Source: Cladorrhinum sp. PSN259
Taxonomy: Eukaryota; Ascomycota; Sordariomycetes; Sordariales; Podosporaceae
Reading direction: 5' to 3'
Length of the DNA stretch: 64,000 nt
Assembly (NCBI GenBank): GCA_033725935.1
Contig: MU867064.1
Span: 930,001-994,000 of the forward strand
A program made the position numbers and the translations under genes. Shown in pieces: positions 53,681-64,000 of the stretch (positions are counted from its first letter, which is position 1; every line of letters starts with the position of its first letter). The notes under the pieces were generated by a model. That model searched no databases. It saw only the letters and a program-made list of their open reading frames with translations, and was not told where the DNA came from.

Positions 53681-55851
53681 AGTGCAACCCGTAGCGCTGA
53701 TGTTTGGAGATACGCCCGTCGCTCGGCTCTCGAGCAACAACAGGGCGATGTAATTGTTACTTTTGTACACATGTTTCGCTCACGGGGGGGCGAAATAGGA
53801 CGGCGTTTGGGCGACACAAAACACGCTTCTGGGGAGACACTGTGTTATACATGTTGGTCCATCATTCTGCACTGATACCCGAGGCCACGATAAGTGCACA
53901 ACGGTCAGCCAACAGTTAGGAGTTTGCGACACAATACAGCTTGCACGATCTTGCGTTGGCCAAAATCCGAGAAGTTGTGCCTCTTTTTGCCTATCACGGC
54001 CGAATAAGTTCACTGCAGCTCGTCGCGATGCCCTGAGTTTTTCGTCGATAGATATACAGGCGTACAAAGAACAGTCTCTCCCGCACCCGGAGAAGCAAAC
54101 AATCTGTCGTTCACCGCGCTTTGCCGTGTCACGAACAAGCGTCATCCCGCGAAGAGGCTCTCTGAAAATACGAGTTGTGAAGGGCAAGGCCTAGCGTAAC
54201 CTGAGCTGTGGTGCGAATGTACTTGTATTTGGGTTACACCGAGCTCCCCTCTGCCGGACAATTTTCAGGGGCATTTTCATTACCGAGAGTAGCATGCGAG
54301 GCGGCTGCAAGGCCGATCTCGAGTCTTGGCCAAAGGCCAACTCCCGGTTGGGCGCCCAGCTCAAAGCTACACCAGCAGCCATCATGCAGACATATAAGTG
54401 ACATCTGTACGCAGAAATGCAGTAATATGTCCGCGAGAACACAAACCTGCTAGTTTTCTGACCACTTCTTCTTCTCTGTCCCCCTCTAGATCCAGTTTTG
54501 GACTGAACGATTTCCGGGCCGTCTGCTTGTTTTGAATGCCGCCCGAGGTGCCTCGCTGCAAGACATTGGTCACCTACCTGCCATTGGTTAAGGGAAGTCT
54601 TGGTGGCGTTGATTTGTCACAACCGACCGAGACATGCAAACCGGTGTTTAGTCCGCGTCCGAGTCTAGTCCGGTTCAGAGTGGCTGAATGTTCCATCAAC
54701 AGAAAGACTGGTTAATTCGATATATCCCGGGAAACACTCGTCTGGGACACAAACACTGCTCAAAACAAAGGGCCGGGATTTCCCACGATGCGCAGGAGGC
54801 TGAGTGGTTGACAAGCGTGCAAGTTACAGGCCAGAGTTTGGCGGCTTTGTTAGTGGCCGCCCATGGCCTTCCTTTTTCAGACAACTGTGAATGCAGTGTT
54901 CCGCGAAGCTGATTGCAACTATTAGCCTTCTTTCGTCGAACCTTCTGTGGCTCGATCTAATCCAGCCATCATTACCACCCGCCAGGATAGGTGCCGAATT
55001 CTCGGGTCTTCCACCCGAGGTCGACTTGGCACGGGCAACCGCACAAGGACCACTGCACTTCAAGTTTGATGTTGCAGCCAGCGAGGTCGGAAGTAGATGT
55101 CATGCCACTGAACAAGCCCGCATCGCCGTGACTGACGGTCTAGCCCGTTACCGCCCAGCCGACTTGTCACTCGTCTTGTTCAAGCTTGCGATAATGATCG
55201 TCGCTGTGGTCGGACCTTCCCCGTCAACCCTTGCATTCTTTGGTCCAAGAGGCTCTGCGATAGGCCATCGCCGTTCAGCTCGCAGTTCTCCTGGCGCCAC
55301 CAAAAAGGGATCACGAAATCACCGTTACCCTTTGAGTCCCCCTGGCCTCCTCCCTTTGCGCTCGGCTACTCCTGCCTCCTGTGCAGGATATTGGCAGCTC
55401 ACACCAGCCCCGATGCACATACGACAACCACCGGCTGGGCGTTAATAAATTTAGGGCATCAAGCATGCGCAGGGTCAGCTCTATTGCCTTGGCTTCTCGG
55501 CCATGTCGTCCGACCTTGTCACTCAAGTGGGATGGCAGGGATCGTCAGTTGTGGAAAGGGCAGCCATCTGCAGGTATGGCGATACTGCAGCTGATCAGCA
55601 TCGAGATGATTTTTCCTCTGCTGTGTCAAGGATTTTGTGGCGGCGCAGGGGTTGATGCCGCTTCGTAATTGGAGAGGGTCCCTATCTCACCGAGACCTGT
55701 TAAATATCCAGCTGTCTCTCTCCCCCATTTGAGGTAGATCATCTTCCCACTCGGACATTAGAAGTCTCGTCGGTTTTCTTTCCAGTTATTTATTTACTAC
55801 AGGCACAAACGAGCTTTTCAATATTTTCTGTCTCCTTCTTGATTGCCCATC
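53681..55851. other. Gene-free stretch, 2.2 kb
   Basis: 3' UTR of MGR2 and promoter of the laccase, with a TATA-like taaatatc at 55699 and a C/T-rich leader. A 184-codon frame (54891-55445) has a hydrophobic start but no conserved look. Confidence 0.5.
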
Positions 55852-57794
55852 ATGGGCCTTATAGGTGGTCTCCTCAACGGAGTTGTTGACACTGTAAAAT
55901 CAGTGCTGGGACAGAACAAGACGAACGGGTATGTGATGCGGCCAGAAGAATGAAGGGTTATCTGTTGCTGACACGCCTACAGGTCATCTCTCCTCGGGAC
56001 CTTGGTATATCCATGCCTCGCCTTCTTTCTTACAAATAATCCACTTCCGAATGGGTTTCCGTGGGGAACCCTCACAGACTTTGCCAACAATCCCTACAAA
56101 GAGTTTCCAAGAACCGGAGTAGTGAGGCATTATGAGTTCACAGTCAGTCGTGGTGTGATTGCTCCGGATGGATATGAGAGACCGGTTCTCCTCGTCAACG
56201 GAGCCTTCCCAGGGCCTCTCATCGAGGCTAATTGGGGTGACACGATAGTTGTGAATGTAAACAACAACATTACCGGACCCGAGGAAGGCACTTCTCTTCA
56301 CTGGCATGGGTTCTTACAGAAGGAAACACCATGGGAGGATGGCGCCCCAGGCGTTACTCAATGTCCCATTCCACCCAAGAAGAGTTACCGCTACGAGTTC
56401 ATCGCCAGCCTGTACGGATCTACCTGGTACCACGCCCATTACTCGGCACAGTACGCTGGTGGCGTGACAGGACCAATGGTAATTCACGGCCCTACACAGG
56501 CCAAGTACGATATTGACATTGGCCCGGTCATGTTAAGCGGTAAGAAGTCCTTGTCGCTACGACTATACACTCAATATGACTGACATGAGGATAATACAGA
56601 CTGGTATCACAAGCCTTACTTTAATCTGATCAAGGAGATGCTTGCCCCCCACGGAAGCCCACGAGTTTTGTCGGACAACAACCTGATCAATGGAAAGATG
56701 AACTTTGACTGCTCAACTGTTGCCCCAGGCGACAAGACACCATGCACCAACAACGCCGGGCTGTCCAAGTTCAAGTTCGAGACCGGCAAGACCCATCGTT
56801 TACGTCTCATCAATTCAGGTGCCGACGGTGTCCAGCGTTTCTCAATCGATGGCCATAAACTCACTGTCATAGCCGAGGACTTCACGCCTGTGAAACCCTA
56901 CGATACCAACGTGGTTATCCTCGGCGTGGGACAGCGCGCCGATGTTCTCGTCAAAGCTGACGCAGGGAAGCCCGACTCTGTTTTCTGGATGCGCTCTACA
57001 CTCGCAGGTTGCTCACCCGCACGCCAACCTAACGCTCTAGCCGCAGTATACTACGACAAAGCGGACACGTCCAAGACGCCCGAGAGCAACCCATGGGTCG
57101 TCCCAGAACCTACCGACTGCGCAAATGAGCCCCTGATAAAGACAGAACCTCTCTACCCCATTCCGGTGCCGAACCCGACTTTCACACAGACCATGGACAT
57201 CGAGGTCTTCAAGAACGCATCAGATGTGACCTTGTGGAAGTTCAATGGGGTCTCAACTCGAGTCAATTATAACAACCCTGTATTGCTGCTTGCGAACCAA
57301 GGGAACTTTAGCTACCCACCTGACTGGGGCGTGGTCAACTTTTCCAGCAACACTTCTATTCGCCTTATCATCAGAAACAAATCACAAGGCTCGTAAGTCG
57401 TTCCCCCAGTCCTCCTTGTCACCGTTGCAGAATCTCGCTAACCCTGTTTCTCAGTCACCCGATGCATCTGCACGGCCACAACACTTACATTCTTGCTGAA
57501 GGGCTTGGGGAATGGGATGGCACCATCACCCGCCCCAAAAACCCTCACCGGCGAGATGTCCATCTCGTCCGCGCTGGTGGGCACCTTGTGATGCAGTTCG
57601 ACGCGAACCCGGGCGTCTGGGCATTCCACTGCCACATTGCATGGCACGCTTCAGGTGGTTTCTTTTCGACATTAATCGTCGACTCGAAGAAGGTCCAGCG
57701 AATGCGGATTCCTGGTGACATACAGGAGAACTGCAAAGCGTGGGATTTGTGGTCCAAGCGAAACGTCGTCGATCAAATCGACAGCGGTGCGTAA
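55852..57794 (+). CDS. Laccase-type multicopper oxidase
   Basis: Four exons: 55852-55928, 55983-56539, 56600-57392 and 57455-57794, all GT-AG, 588 residues. All four copper-binding segments are present: SLHWHGFLQ (L1), GSTWYHAHYSAQY (L2), HPMHLHGHN (L3, created by the last splice) and FHCHIAWHASGGFF (L4). The type-1 axial position, ten residues after the L4 Cys, is Phe, which in laccases goes with higher redox potential. The C-terminus lacks the DSGL-type processing tail but ends IDSGA. The N-terminus (MGLIGGLLNGVVDTVKSVLG) is an amphipathic helix rather than a classical signal. A hydrophobic stretch (TLVYPCLAFFLTN, about 32-44) may act as anchor. Laccases oxidise phenols while reducing O2 to water. 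The substrate is unknown and no pigment cluster is adjacent. Confidence 0.9.
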
Positions 57795-60644
57795 TCCAGC
57801 TTTTGTTGTTTATTTGTTTCTTGGGCGGCTTTTGATTTGGTTACCCGATTTGTGTGATGTTTCGAAGCTCATTGGACTTATAAGCACTCAGCCGGCGAGC
57901 CTTACTATTGTTGAGATTTGTTGTTTATTTTGTAATTCTTGAGAACAATGTTCCGTTACTTTGTATCATATAAATGCCACCTAGATAGGTCTATCAATCA
58001 CTCTATTTCGGTTTATTTCGTTATTTTGAACTCTCGTGGTCATCGGTACCGTCGATTTAGTGGCCGTCACCCTGGAACAGTTGGCTCGCCCATTTTTGAA
58101 TAGCACGATTATGCAGAATGAATGGTAAATGTGGTGTCAAACCCGCTTCATGGTCTCAAGCTTTTGTTATATACATTGCATCATATTTCATTAGCGGTTA
58201 ATGTTTACATTCTGGCATTTCAAGAAGCAGTCACCACAACAACTGGAAACCCCCTGTTCAAGCCACAGGGCTGCAAAGCCATTTCCCCTTGTCAGTCATG
58301 TATGTACGTACACCTTCAGCCATACTTGCATTCCGCATAACTAAACCCAGTAACTAGATAGGTCGTGTCATTGCAAAATAGCAAGGGTTGTTTAATTTGG
58401 TTATAAAAAAAACTCGGCCCTGCAACGTTTCGGCACACCGCACGTTTCAAAAGTGCTGTTTACCTAATCCATGATGCCTATCCGAAACCGAGCAAAGAAA
58501 AAGTGAAGGAATCCTTCAAGCCTCCTCTCGGCCTCTTTACAAGGGTTTATTTCGCCGTACGAAGTCAAAGTACTAGTAAGCAAGGGTTGCTTGGACGGGG
58601 CGTGCATTGTGGCTGCATATGTCCCTTAATTACCCAAACCCACGCAAATATCGAATAAAGCTGCTGGCTGGCATATTCTGTGAACGCCCGTTTACTTACG
58701 GGTTGGAGAAAGAAAGAGAGAGAGAGAGGGAGGGAGGGAGAAGTAACGAGCTTACTGTTGTCGTTGTTGCCGTTTTTGGATTGCATACTACTGCATACTG
58801 CCCACATATACATGTGCTCGCTCGTCTGATGGAATCATCATTCGGAGGAACTTGAAGACCAAGAGGAGGACCGCAGATCTCTTCCGGCTTGTCTGCGTAG
58901 CATTTTGCTCGGCCTTCGCTGCCCGGAAGAAACAAGACATTTGTGGAGGGGGAAAGTTATGCAGCTTAGTGGCACTTCAGAAGCGTGGGTACGGTAAACG
59001 ACCGCCGCTGCCGGTGTGCTGGGTTGAAGTGAAGCGGGGTAAGATAATTTGTCTGTGTGTGTGGTACGAAAGCAACGGTTTCCGAGGAGGGTGCAGTGGT
59101 CGGCATTCTCTTACCACGCCGGACTCAAGTTTGGTTGTGGAGGAGTGGATGGGTGTATCGAGACGAGGATGGTACAGTACATAGACGGGAGGGATATCCT
59201 CAAGAGGGGTGGGGTTCAGGTCTTGACGGTTTGATTTGTCTCTTGAATCCATCCAGCGCAAATTGTAGAACCGACTGACTCCCATGGCTACTTTCCACTG
59301 CTTGATAAATAAATAAATAAAATCCAAGTTCAAACTATCTTTAGAATAAAGAGAGGAGAGAGAAGAGGCATCTGACGAGGGAAGGGAGCCGCCACAAAAG
59401 CTTCTGCCCGCACCGTTTTGTGATATCAAACATGCCAGCCCTTGTTGGCAGTTCTTGCGTGGCGTTTTGACATTTCTTTTGACACATGTCGTTCCTTCCA
59501 GTCCTCACTTGCATGCCCTAAGAATACCTTACGGCAGGTGGCAATAATTTGGCCGGCTTATTTTGTACCACATCGCCAAAGAGTATTTGACACCTCCTCC
59601 TGCTTACCACCCACCCGCCTACAGGTCATCATGGCGCTCAATATTTCCTCTGGGGGCTGTTCTTAGCTCCGTTGGCCATGCCGCTCATTCATATATTGGT
59701 GCCCGTGACCTGAACAGGAGGTGTGTTACACCAGATGATGAAGAGCATGAAACTCTAATGGAGTTCGGTTGAATTGTGTTTGTCGGGGAAGACTGTGCAT
59801 GGGTCTGGACTCACGTGTGCGGAGATGGTTGGGTACACAGCATTCAGGAGGGTTGGATCTGTAAACTGCAGTTCTGCTCGAGGTAGAAGAGCATAAATCC
59901 GCCATTATATTGCGATGGAACGCAAATACGGGGGAACACAGTCGTATTGCTTGTCCGGAAACCGGGTGAGGAGAATAGTAACGGTAGATCGTTATCATCA
60001 CGGTTACAGCTTCTCTCATGAAATGTGATAGTAACCGTCGTGAAACGGACAAGACTCATTGATATCGAAACATCCCGACCCGAGTTTACCGAGAGCCGTG
60101 AACACTGATAAACGGAGGAGTTGTCAGACATTGATGACAGCAGCAATAGTTTGGGTTGCGGGGTCATGTACATTGGAACCAAATTAAGCTGTTTGCGGGT
60201 CAGGCGTGGAATTCGTTACCAGGAACTGCCAAAGAATGGATTGGTGTTACGGATGCAGAATGGGGAAGGAAAAGGGAGGGGGCGTGCCTCCAGTTAACTG
60301 ACACAAGTCAGGGGTATCCTCTGTTTGGGGAAGCACAAGCACAGAGGATGAACAAGTGTGGTTGCAACGAGTAACCTACCAGGCTTGTCCTCATTGGAGA
60401 GCCGCTTCATGCTCAGTGTAAATAGTCGGATGTAGCACTTTGCATGGATTAGAACAACCAAGGCGGTGAGGGGCGCCTCACACAGAAGCCGCGGAATCCC
60501 TCGGTAATAATACAGCAGATATTTGCTTCCATCCCTAGGTATACTGTAGACGAACAGTTGATCATCAATCCATGGAAATATTAAGTTAAAAACGCTCCCT
60601 TAAAATGCCCGATTCGTGGAACAAGAACAGAATCGCACCAGCTC
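57795..60644. other. Gene-free stretch, 2.85 kb
   Basis: 3' UTR of the laccase and anonymous sequence, including a GA-rich microsatellite at about 58711-58740. Frames on both strands near 58.6-60.2 kb are short and without motif. Confidence 0.5.
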
Positions 60645-61824
60645 TCAGCTAGTGCCCCATAGCCTTCTGAGCGCAGTCAAGGCTATCAACAACGCCTCAT
60701 CTGTCCGAATGCCCCGAGTCCCTTGATCCGGCAGCACGTTGATCCAGTGGTCGAACAGCTCCTTGGTCCTCGAACCTGAAATCCCCATTTGTCCAAGTTC
60801 CGGGTCGTTCATAGAAGCGTATTCAAGGCCCCGGGGTCCACCAAAAACAATTAACATGTGGTTGAAGCTGGCTCGTTGGTGGTAGTCGGGAAATGCCCTG
60901 GAAAGAGGCACACCCCGTTCCGACGTGCCAATGCTAAGGTCGTAACCCTCCTCGTAGGCGCTGCCCGTGAAGACATCAGACAGGGATTTCGCTCTGCGTA
61001 CATTGAAGCCCCAGAAGTAGCCAGATTCTGTTCTTGGAGTTGCAGGATGCACCGGCTCGGGTTGTCCATAGGCATCATCCGACATCTTGAGAGTGAGGCG
61101 GGTTCTTGCAGGGATAGACTCTTTGATGGTCACCGTCTCAGGCATACCAATGTCCACGACCGTCCTGTGAGATGCTGATTAACGACAAGGCAATTTTATC
61201 CGAACGTGCAAACATCGACTTACCCATTTCCGCCTTTAGCAGGGGTATCGAGTGTGAGGCCCTCCCGGTAAGGTAGCCACTCATCCTTATGGGGATGATG
61301 AGGCATGTCAAGACTTGGGAGAAGACCTTGAGACCTGAGGTTCGGATGCAATGGGAAGAGGAGCTTGCGCATGAATGGAGGGGTTTCAAGGTATGTTAGG
61401 AGATGCTCCATGAAATGACCCTCGTCGGTATCACCAGTGTAGGCGTCCGTGTCCACATTCGCAGGACGCTTATCCATCGGGCTGTCATCAAAGACAACCA
61501 CTTCGTCTACTGAGAAAACTGCCATAGCTCTAGCGATGCGGCCCACCGTTGTCGTCCGCTGCTCTCTCGTCACACAATCTGCGATTATGCTGGTAGGCAC
61601 GGCGATAGAGATAGTCCAATCTCTGGGGTCTGTCGGCCTGAAGCGCTCACGGCCAGTCTCACGGCCGCCAGGGAATGCATTGGCATTGGCCGAGTCGGTG
61701 TCTAACCGACGTTTCTGTATCAAAGTTAGACAGTGTTTTTATTTGGAAGAATGAGAGGTCGCGATGGCTGAGATGCGTATTAACATGGCTGGCCTACCTT
61801 GGACTGCGGTTCCCAACTTGACAT
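60645..61824 (-). CDS. SPOUT-superfamily RNA methyltransferase (SPOUT1/C9orf114, yeast Upa1/Upa2 type)
   Basis: Three exons on the minus strand: 61824-61798 (9 codons), 61714-61224 and 61164-60645, all GT-AG, 345 residues. Domain order fits the DUF171/SPOUT1 family. The N-terminal strand is WTISIAVPTSII. VGRIARAMAVFSVDEVVVFDD follows. Next is the family signature PPFMRKLLFPLHPNLRSQG and LLPSLDMPHHPH plus EWLPYREGL. The splice restores NGTVVDIGMPE, which begins an OB-fold insert. The C-terminal trefoil-knot part is MLIVFGGPRGLEY, the SAM-binding loop, then INVLPDQGTRGIRTDEALLIAL. The human member is SPOUT1/CENP-32; yeast Upa1/Upa2 are nucleolar-linked. The RNA target is not known from sequence. 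Confidence 0.87.
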
Positions 61825-62193
61825 GACTCCGTTATATAAAGCGACTATATTGAAAAACAAAGATATCGATTATTTTGAAAGATACCAACGAGATGATCAA
61901 TGAAACTGACGATGGCGGCGGTTGAACAAGCAAACCACCAAAAGTTTTGTGTACCTGAACTTTTGGCAGAATTATTTCCAAAAACTTGACCGCCTTGTAC
62001 CAATTGGTTTAGTCCCCCCCACATATTCGGAATCAAATCACTGTCAACCCTAACCCCTGCAGCTGTTGCCTGCCGATCAGGACAACTTTCGTGATCCACC
62101 TTGTCGTTATGTCATTAACAATCAACCGTCTTTCAACAACACTCTTCATCTTCATCTTCATTACAACCAAGATAATCACATAGCTTCATCAAG
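61825..62193. promoter_or_regulatory. Divergent promoter region, 369 bp
   Basis: It separates the start codons of the SPOUT methyltransferase (minus) and the thioredoxin (plus). Both promoters must lie here. A TATA-like tatataa is at 61833-61839. CT-rich leader before the thioredoxin start. Confidence 0.5.
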
Positions 62194-62985
62194 ATGGCTG
62201 GCATAACTCATATCGACTCACCGGCGCAATGGCGCCAGATACTCTCGGCCAACTCGGTTGTAATTGCTGATTGTAGGTGACCCCCATCGTCCCCGTCGCA
62301 ATAGAACCCCATCGGCGGCAGCAGTCCTTCTAACTCTTAACCCTCGTATAGTCTATGCAGACTGGTGTGGCCCATGCAAAATGATTGCTCCTCACTTTGA
62401 GGGTCTTGCCGGCAAATACTCCAAGCCCAACAAGATCGCGTTCGTCAAGGTAAACGTCGACAATCATCAAGCTATTGCGCAACAGTATGGCGTTCGTGCC
62501 ATGCCCACTTTCCTAGCCTTCCACAACAGTTCCGTCATCAACACGATCCAGGGTGCAAACCCTCCTGCCCTCACTGCTGCAGTTGAGAAGGCGATCAAGT
62601 TGGCCGGGGCTGGAGGCGGCGGTTCCTCATTTGGTACGGCTGGACAACGGCTTGGCGGGGTTCCCTTGGGAGGCCAACGGGTTGGAGGCAGCGGATCAGT
62701 TACACGGCCAGTCCAGTGGGATCTAAACAATTTGATCAACATGATTTGGAATTTCTTTGGGTTGTATTTTGCATCGCTCTTCTCGGTGAGCACTCCCTCT
62801 CTTCAGCCGGTGGGTCGCGGAATATCATAACTAACACAGCGCAGCTGGACCCCTACAAAGCAGCTGAGAACTCTCAGTACAACAAGCACAACCCGCCACC
62901 CAAGGCACCTGGCACATCAGGGCCAGGGGCAAAGCCGGCAGCTCGAGCTACATTCAAGACGCTGTCTGATTTGGGTAATGAGTGA
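62194..62985 (+). CDS. Thioredoxin-domain protein with a C-terminal hydrophobic segment
   Basis: Three exons: 62194-62272, 62352-62785 and 62845-62985, all GT-AG, 217 residues. The first splice creates VVIADFYADWCGPCK with the redox pair C32/C35. The cis-Pro is in GVRAMPTF. This is a complete thioredoxin fold over residues 1-107. It is followed by a Gly-rich linker (GAGGGGSSFGTAGQRLGG) and a hydrophobic helix (NLINMIWNFFGLYFASLFS, about 153-171) that could anchor it to a membrane. A Lys/Pro/Ala-rich tail ends the protein. Membrane attachment is inference from hydrophobicity. It disulphide-reduces partner proteins, probably at a cytosolic membrane face. Confidence 0.88.
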
Positions 62986-63381
62986 TGGGCCAACTATGTA
63001 CAGGAGCCTCGAATCAGGGTTTGGCAAAGCTTGGAGTTTGGGCGTTCAGAGCAGGGTGCTCCCCGTCTAGTTGTTTGATATAATCGTTCTTAAAGTACAA
63101 CTGTAATTGACAAGTGCATATTGGATTCTATACAAGATTATCCAACTCCAGTTCGCCACCATATCAGAACTGTCTGTCAAAGGGGGGGTTGCTATCTATA
63201 TCACGTGCAGGAATTCGGGGCGGTTGTCGGTCAGGGGGGTTGTTCCCTGAAAGCTTGACTGGAGCTTCCAAGACTTGCCCCTCGCTTGGAGCTTGGGCCT
63301 CTGCTTGCAATTGAAATTCTTTTATTCGCCGCTGAGATCACTCCTCCCAACAAACAAACAAAAACAGCACAACTGGCAACC
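62986..63381. other. Intergenic region, 396 bp
   Basis: 3' UTR of the thioredoxin gene and promoter of the last gene. No other gene seen. Confidence 0.5.
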
Positions 63382-64000
63382 ATGATTTCGGCTGGGAAAC
63401 TTCAGAACCGGTGCCCCGGTTGCCGAGCACAGATTCTGGGGTTTTATGATGCACTCTTGCAACCTCGCACGAGCGCGTTGGCCCGGCCATTTGCGCGCCC
63501 GCGCGCAGTACAATCTACAAGTTCGGCAGCTCCCATACCTCGCTCCAGCCCGAATTCTCGGCGCCTAAATACTATCAGACATTTCTCAACAAGCAGACAG
63601 GTATTTCAGGATGCGTCAAACCGTGACAATGTATCGGGGTTGGAGGAGCAGCAGACGTCAGAAGGAGCCAAGGCAGAGGATATCGAAATAGTTGTGCGCC
63701 AGGCTCGACAGACGTTCGGCAACACTCTGCCAGCAGATTACCTCACACCCGAAGAGTACAAAGTCTACGAAAGATTATACGGTGCGCCCCTACGAGAAAC
63801 CGGCCCGGAGGATGTCGGCATTCCGTTTATGGGAGAATCGGGCGAGGTTCTTGACAGCACGTCGCAGTCTCAACATACCCTCTACAGGGAAAACGAGGAT
63901 GGCACACTCGAGGAGGTCGAATATATCCTGGAACGGCCTCCTACTGTGGTCGAAAATGAAGACGGATCGGTGGATATCATCCAAGACGGCGAGCAGTTGC
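63382..64000 (+). CDS. Probable mitochondrial ribosomal protein RSM22 (N-terminal part, runs off the window)
   Basis: Open from the ATG at 63382 to the end of the window without stop, 206 codons. The first 75 residues are rich in Arg, Ala and Ser with almost no acids (for example SRRLNTIRHFSTSRQVFQ). That is a mitochondrial presequence with a typical RxFSTS cleavage-type end. The segment VRQARQTFGNTLPADYLTPEE followed by YKVYERLYGAPLRET looks like the start of fungal RSM22-type proteins, SAM-dependent-methyltransferase-fold factors of the mitochondrial small ribosomal subunit. The methyltransferase domain would lie beyond the window, so the family call rests on the N-terminal region alone. 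Confidence 0.62.
   Translation, partial: MISAGKLQNRCPGCRAQILGFYDALLQPRTSALARPFARPRAVQSTSSAAPIPRSSPNSRRLNTIRHFSTSRQVFQDASNRDNVSGLEEQQTSEGAKAEDIEIVVRQARQTFGNTLPADYLTPEEYKVYERLYGAPLRETGPEDVGIPFMGESGEVLDSTSQSQHTLYRENEDGTLEEVEYILERPPTVVENEDGSVDIIQDGEQL

Noticed and set aside
54891..55445. 184-codon plus-strand frame with a hydrophobic start
   Set aside because: Looks like a signal peptide at first but the rest is low-information Pro/Ser/Arg sequence; no supporting evidence.
1..64000. CRISPR arrays, bacterial operons or intact transposons
   Set aside because: No regularly spaced repeats, no transposase or reverse-transcriptase frames and no terminal repeats were found; the gene style is fungal nuclear.

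Overview
This window reads as nuclear DNA of a filamentous ascomycete (Pezizomycotina). Genes are spaced 0.4-5 kb apart and carry short introns of about 50-120 nt with GTAAGT/GTATGT donors, CTAAC-type branch sites and YAG acceptors. The gene set is typical of these fungi: a STRIPAK FHA protein, a CutA/Cid1-like nucleotidyltransferase, Mgr2, a fungal rhodopsin-domain membrane protein, a DUF7924 relic and an isolated 5S rRNA gene of the Neurospora type. A Sordariomycete or relative is my best guess, but the sequence alone does not prove it. All exon joins were made by hand from splice motifs and reading frame.

Left part (1-27.7 kb): the 3' end of an unrecognised low-complexity protein; a peroxiredoxin-like protein on the minus strand; a four-exon terminal nucleotidyltransferase behind a long leader; a conserved protein of unknown function divergent from a mitochondrial serine/homoserine O-acyltransferase; a 926-residue Pro/Gly/His-rich protein; and an MFS transporter. 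Long gene-free stretches separate them. One holds a 10-N gap inside poly-G/poly-C sequence.

Middle part (28.8-35.2 kb) is the most unusual stretch. It is a graveyard of gene fragments around one intact Nudix hydrolase: a decayed YSA1-type ADP-ribose pyrophosphatase with a recognisable intron and several stops, an APH-kinase-like scrap, a LOTUS/OST-HTH scrap, a DUF7924 (probable PDDEXK-like) pseudogene with two in-frame stops, an AT-rich TpA-rich segment, and two intron-containing tRNA genes (Pro-AGG, Tyr-GUA).

Right part (35.6-64 kb): a secreted Ala/Gly-rich protein, a rhodopsin-domain membrane protein, an acidic single-pass membrane protein, an omega-class GST, an Hst2-type sirtuin with an N-myristoylation motif, a small acidic zinc-ribbon protein, a 5S rRNA gene, the tail-anchored FHA protein of the SLMAP/PRO45 type, a five-exon MGR2 gene with two tiny exons, a laccase-type multicopper oxidase, a SPOUT-type RNA methyltransferase divergent from a membrane-linked thioredoxin, and the 5' end of a probable mitochondrial RSM22 gene running off the window.

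I see no coherent biosynthetic cluster, CRISPR array or intact transposon. The genes look like ordinary housekeeping and signalling functions, so no exciting new system is claimed. The strongest leads are the relic island, two in-frame introns whose retention would keep the protein open, and the gene-structure details listed as findings.
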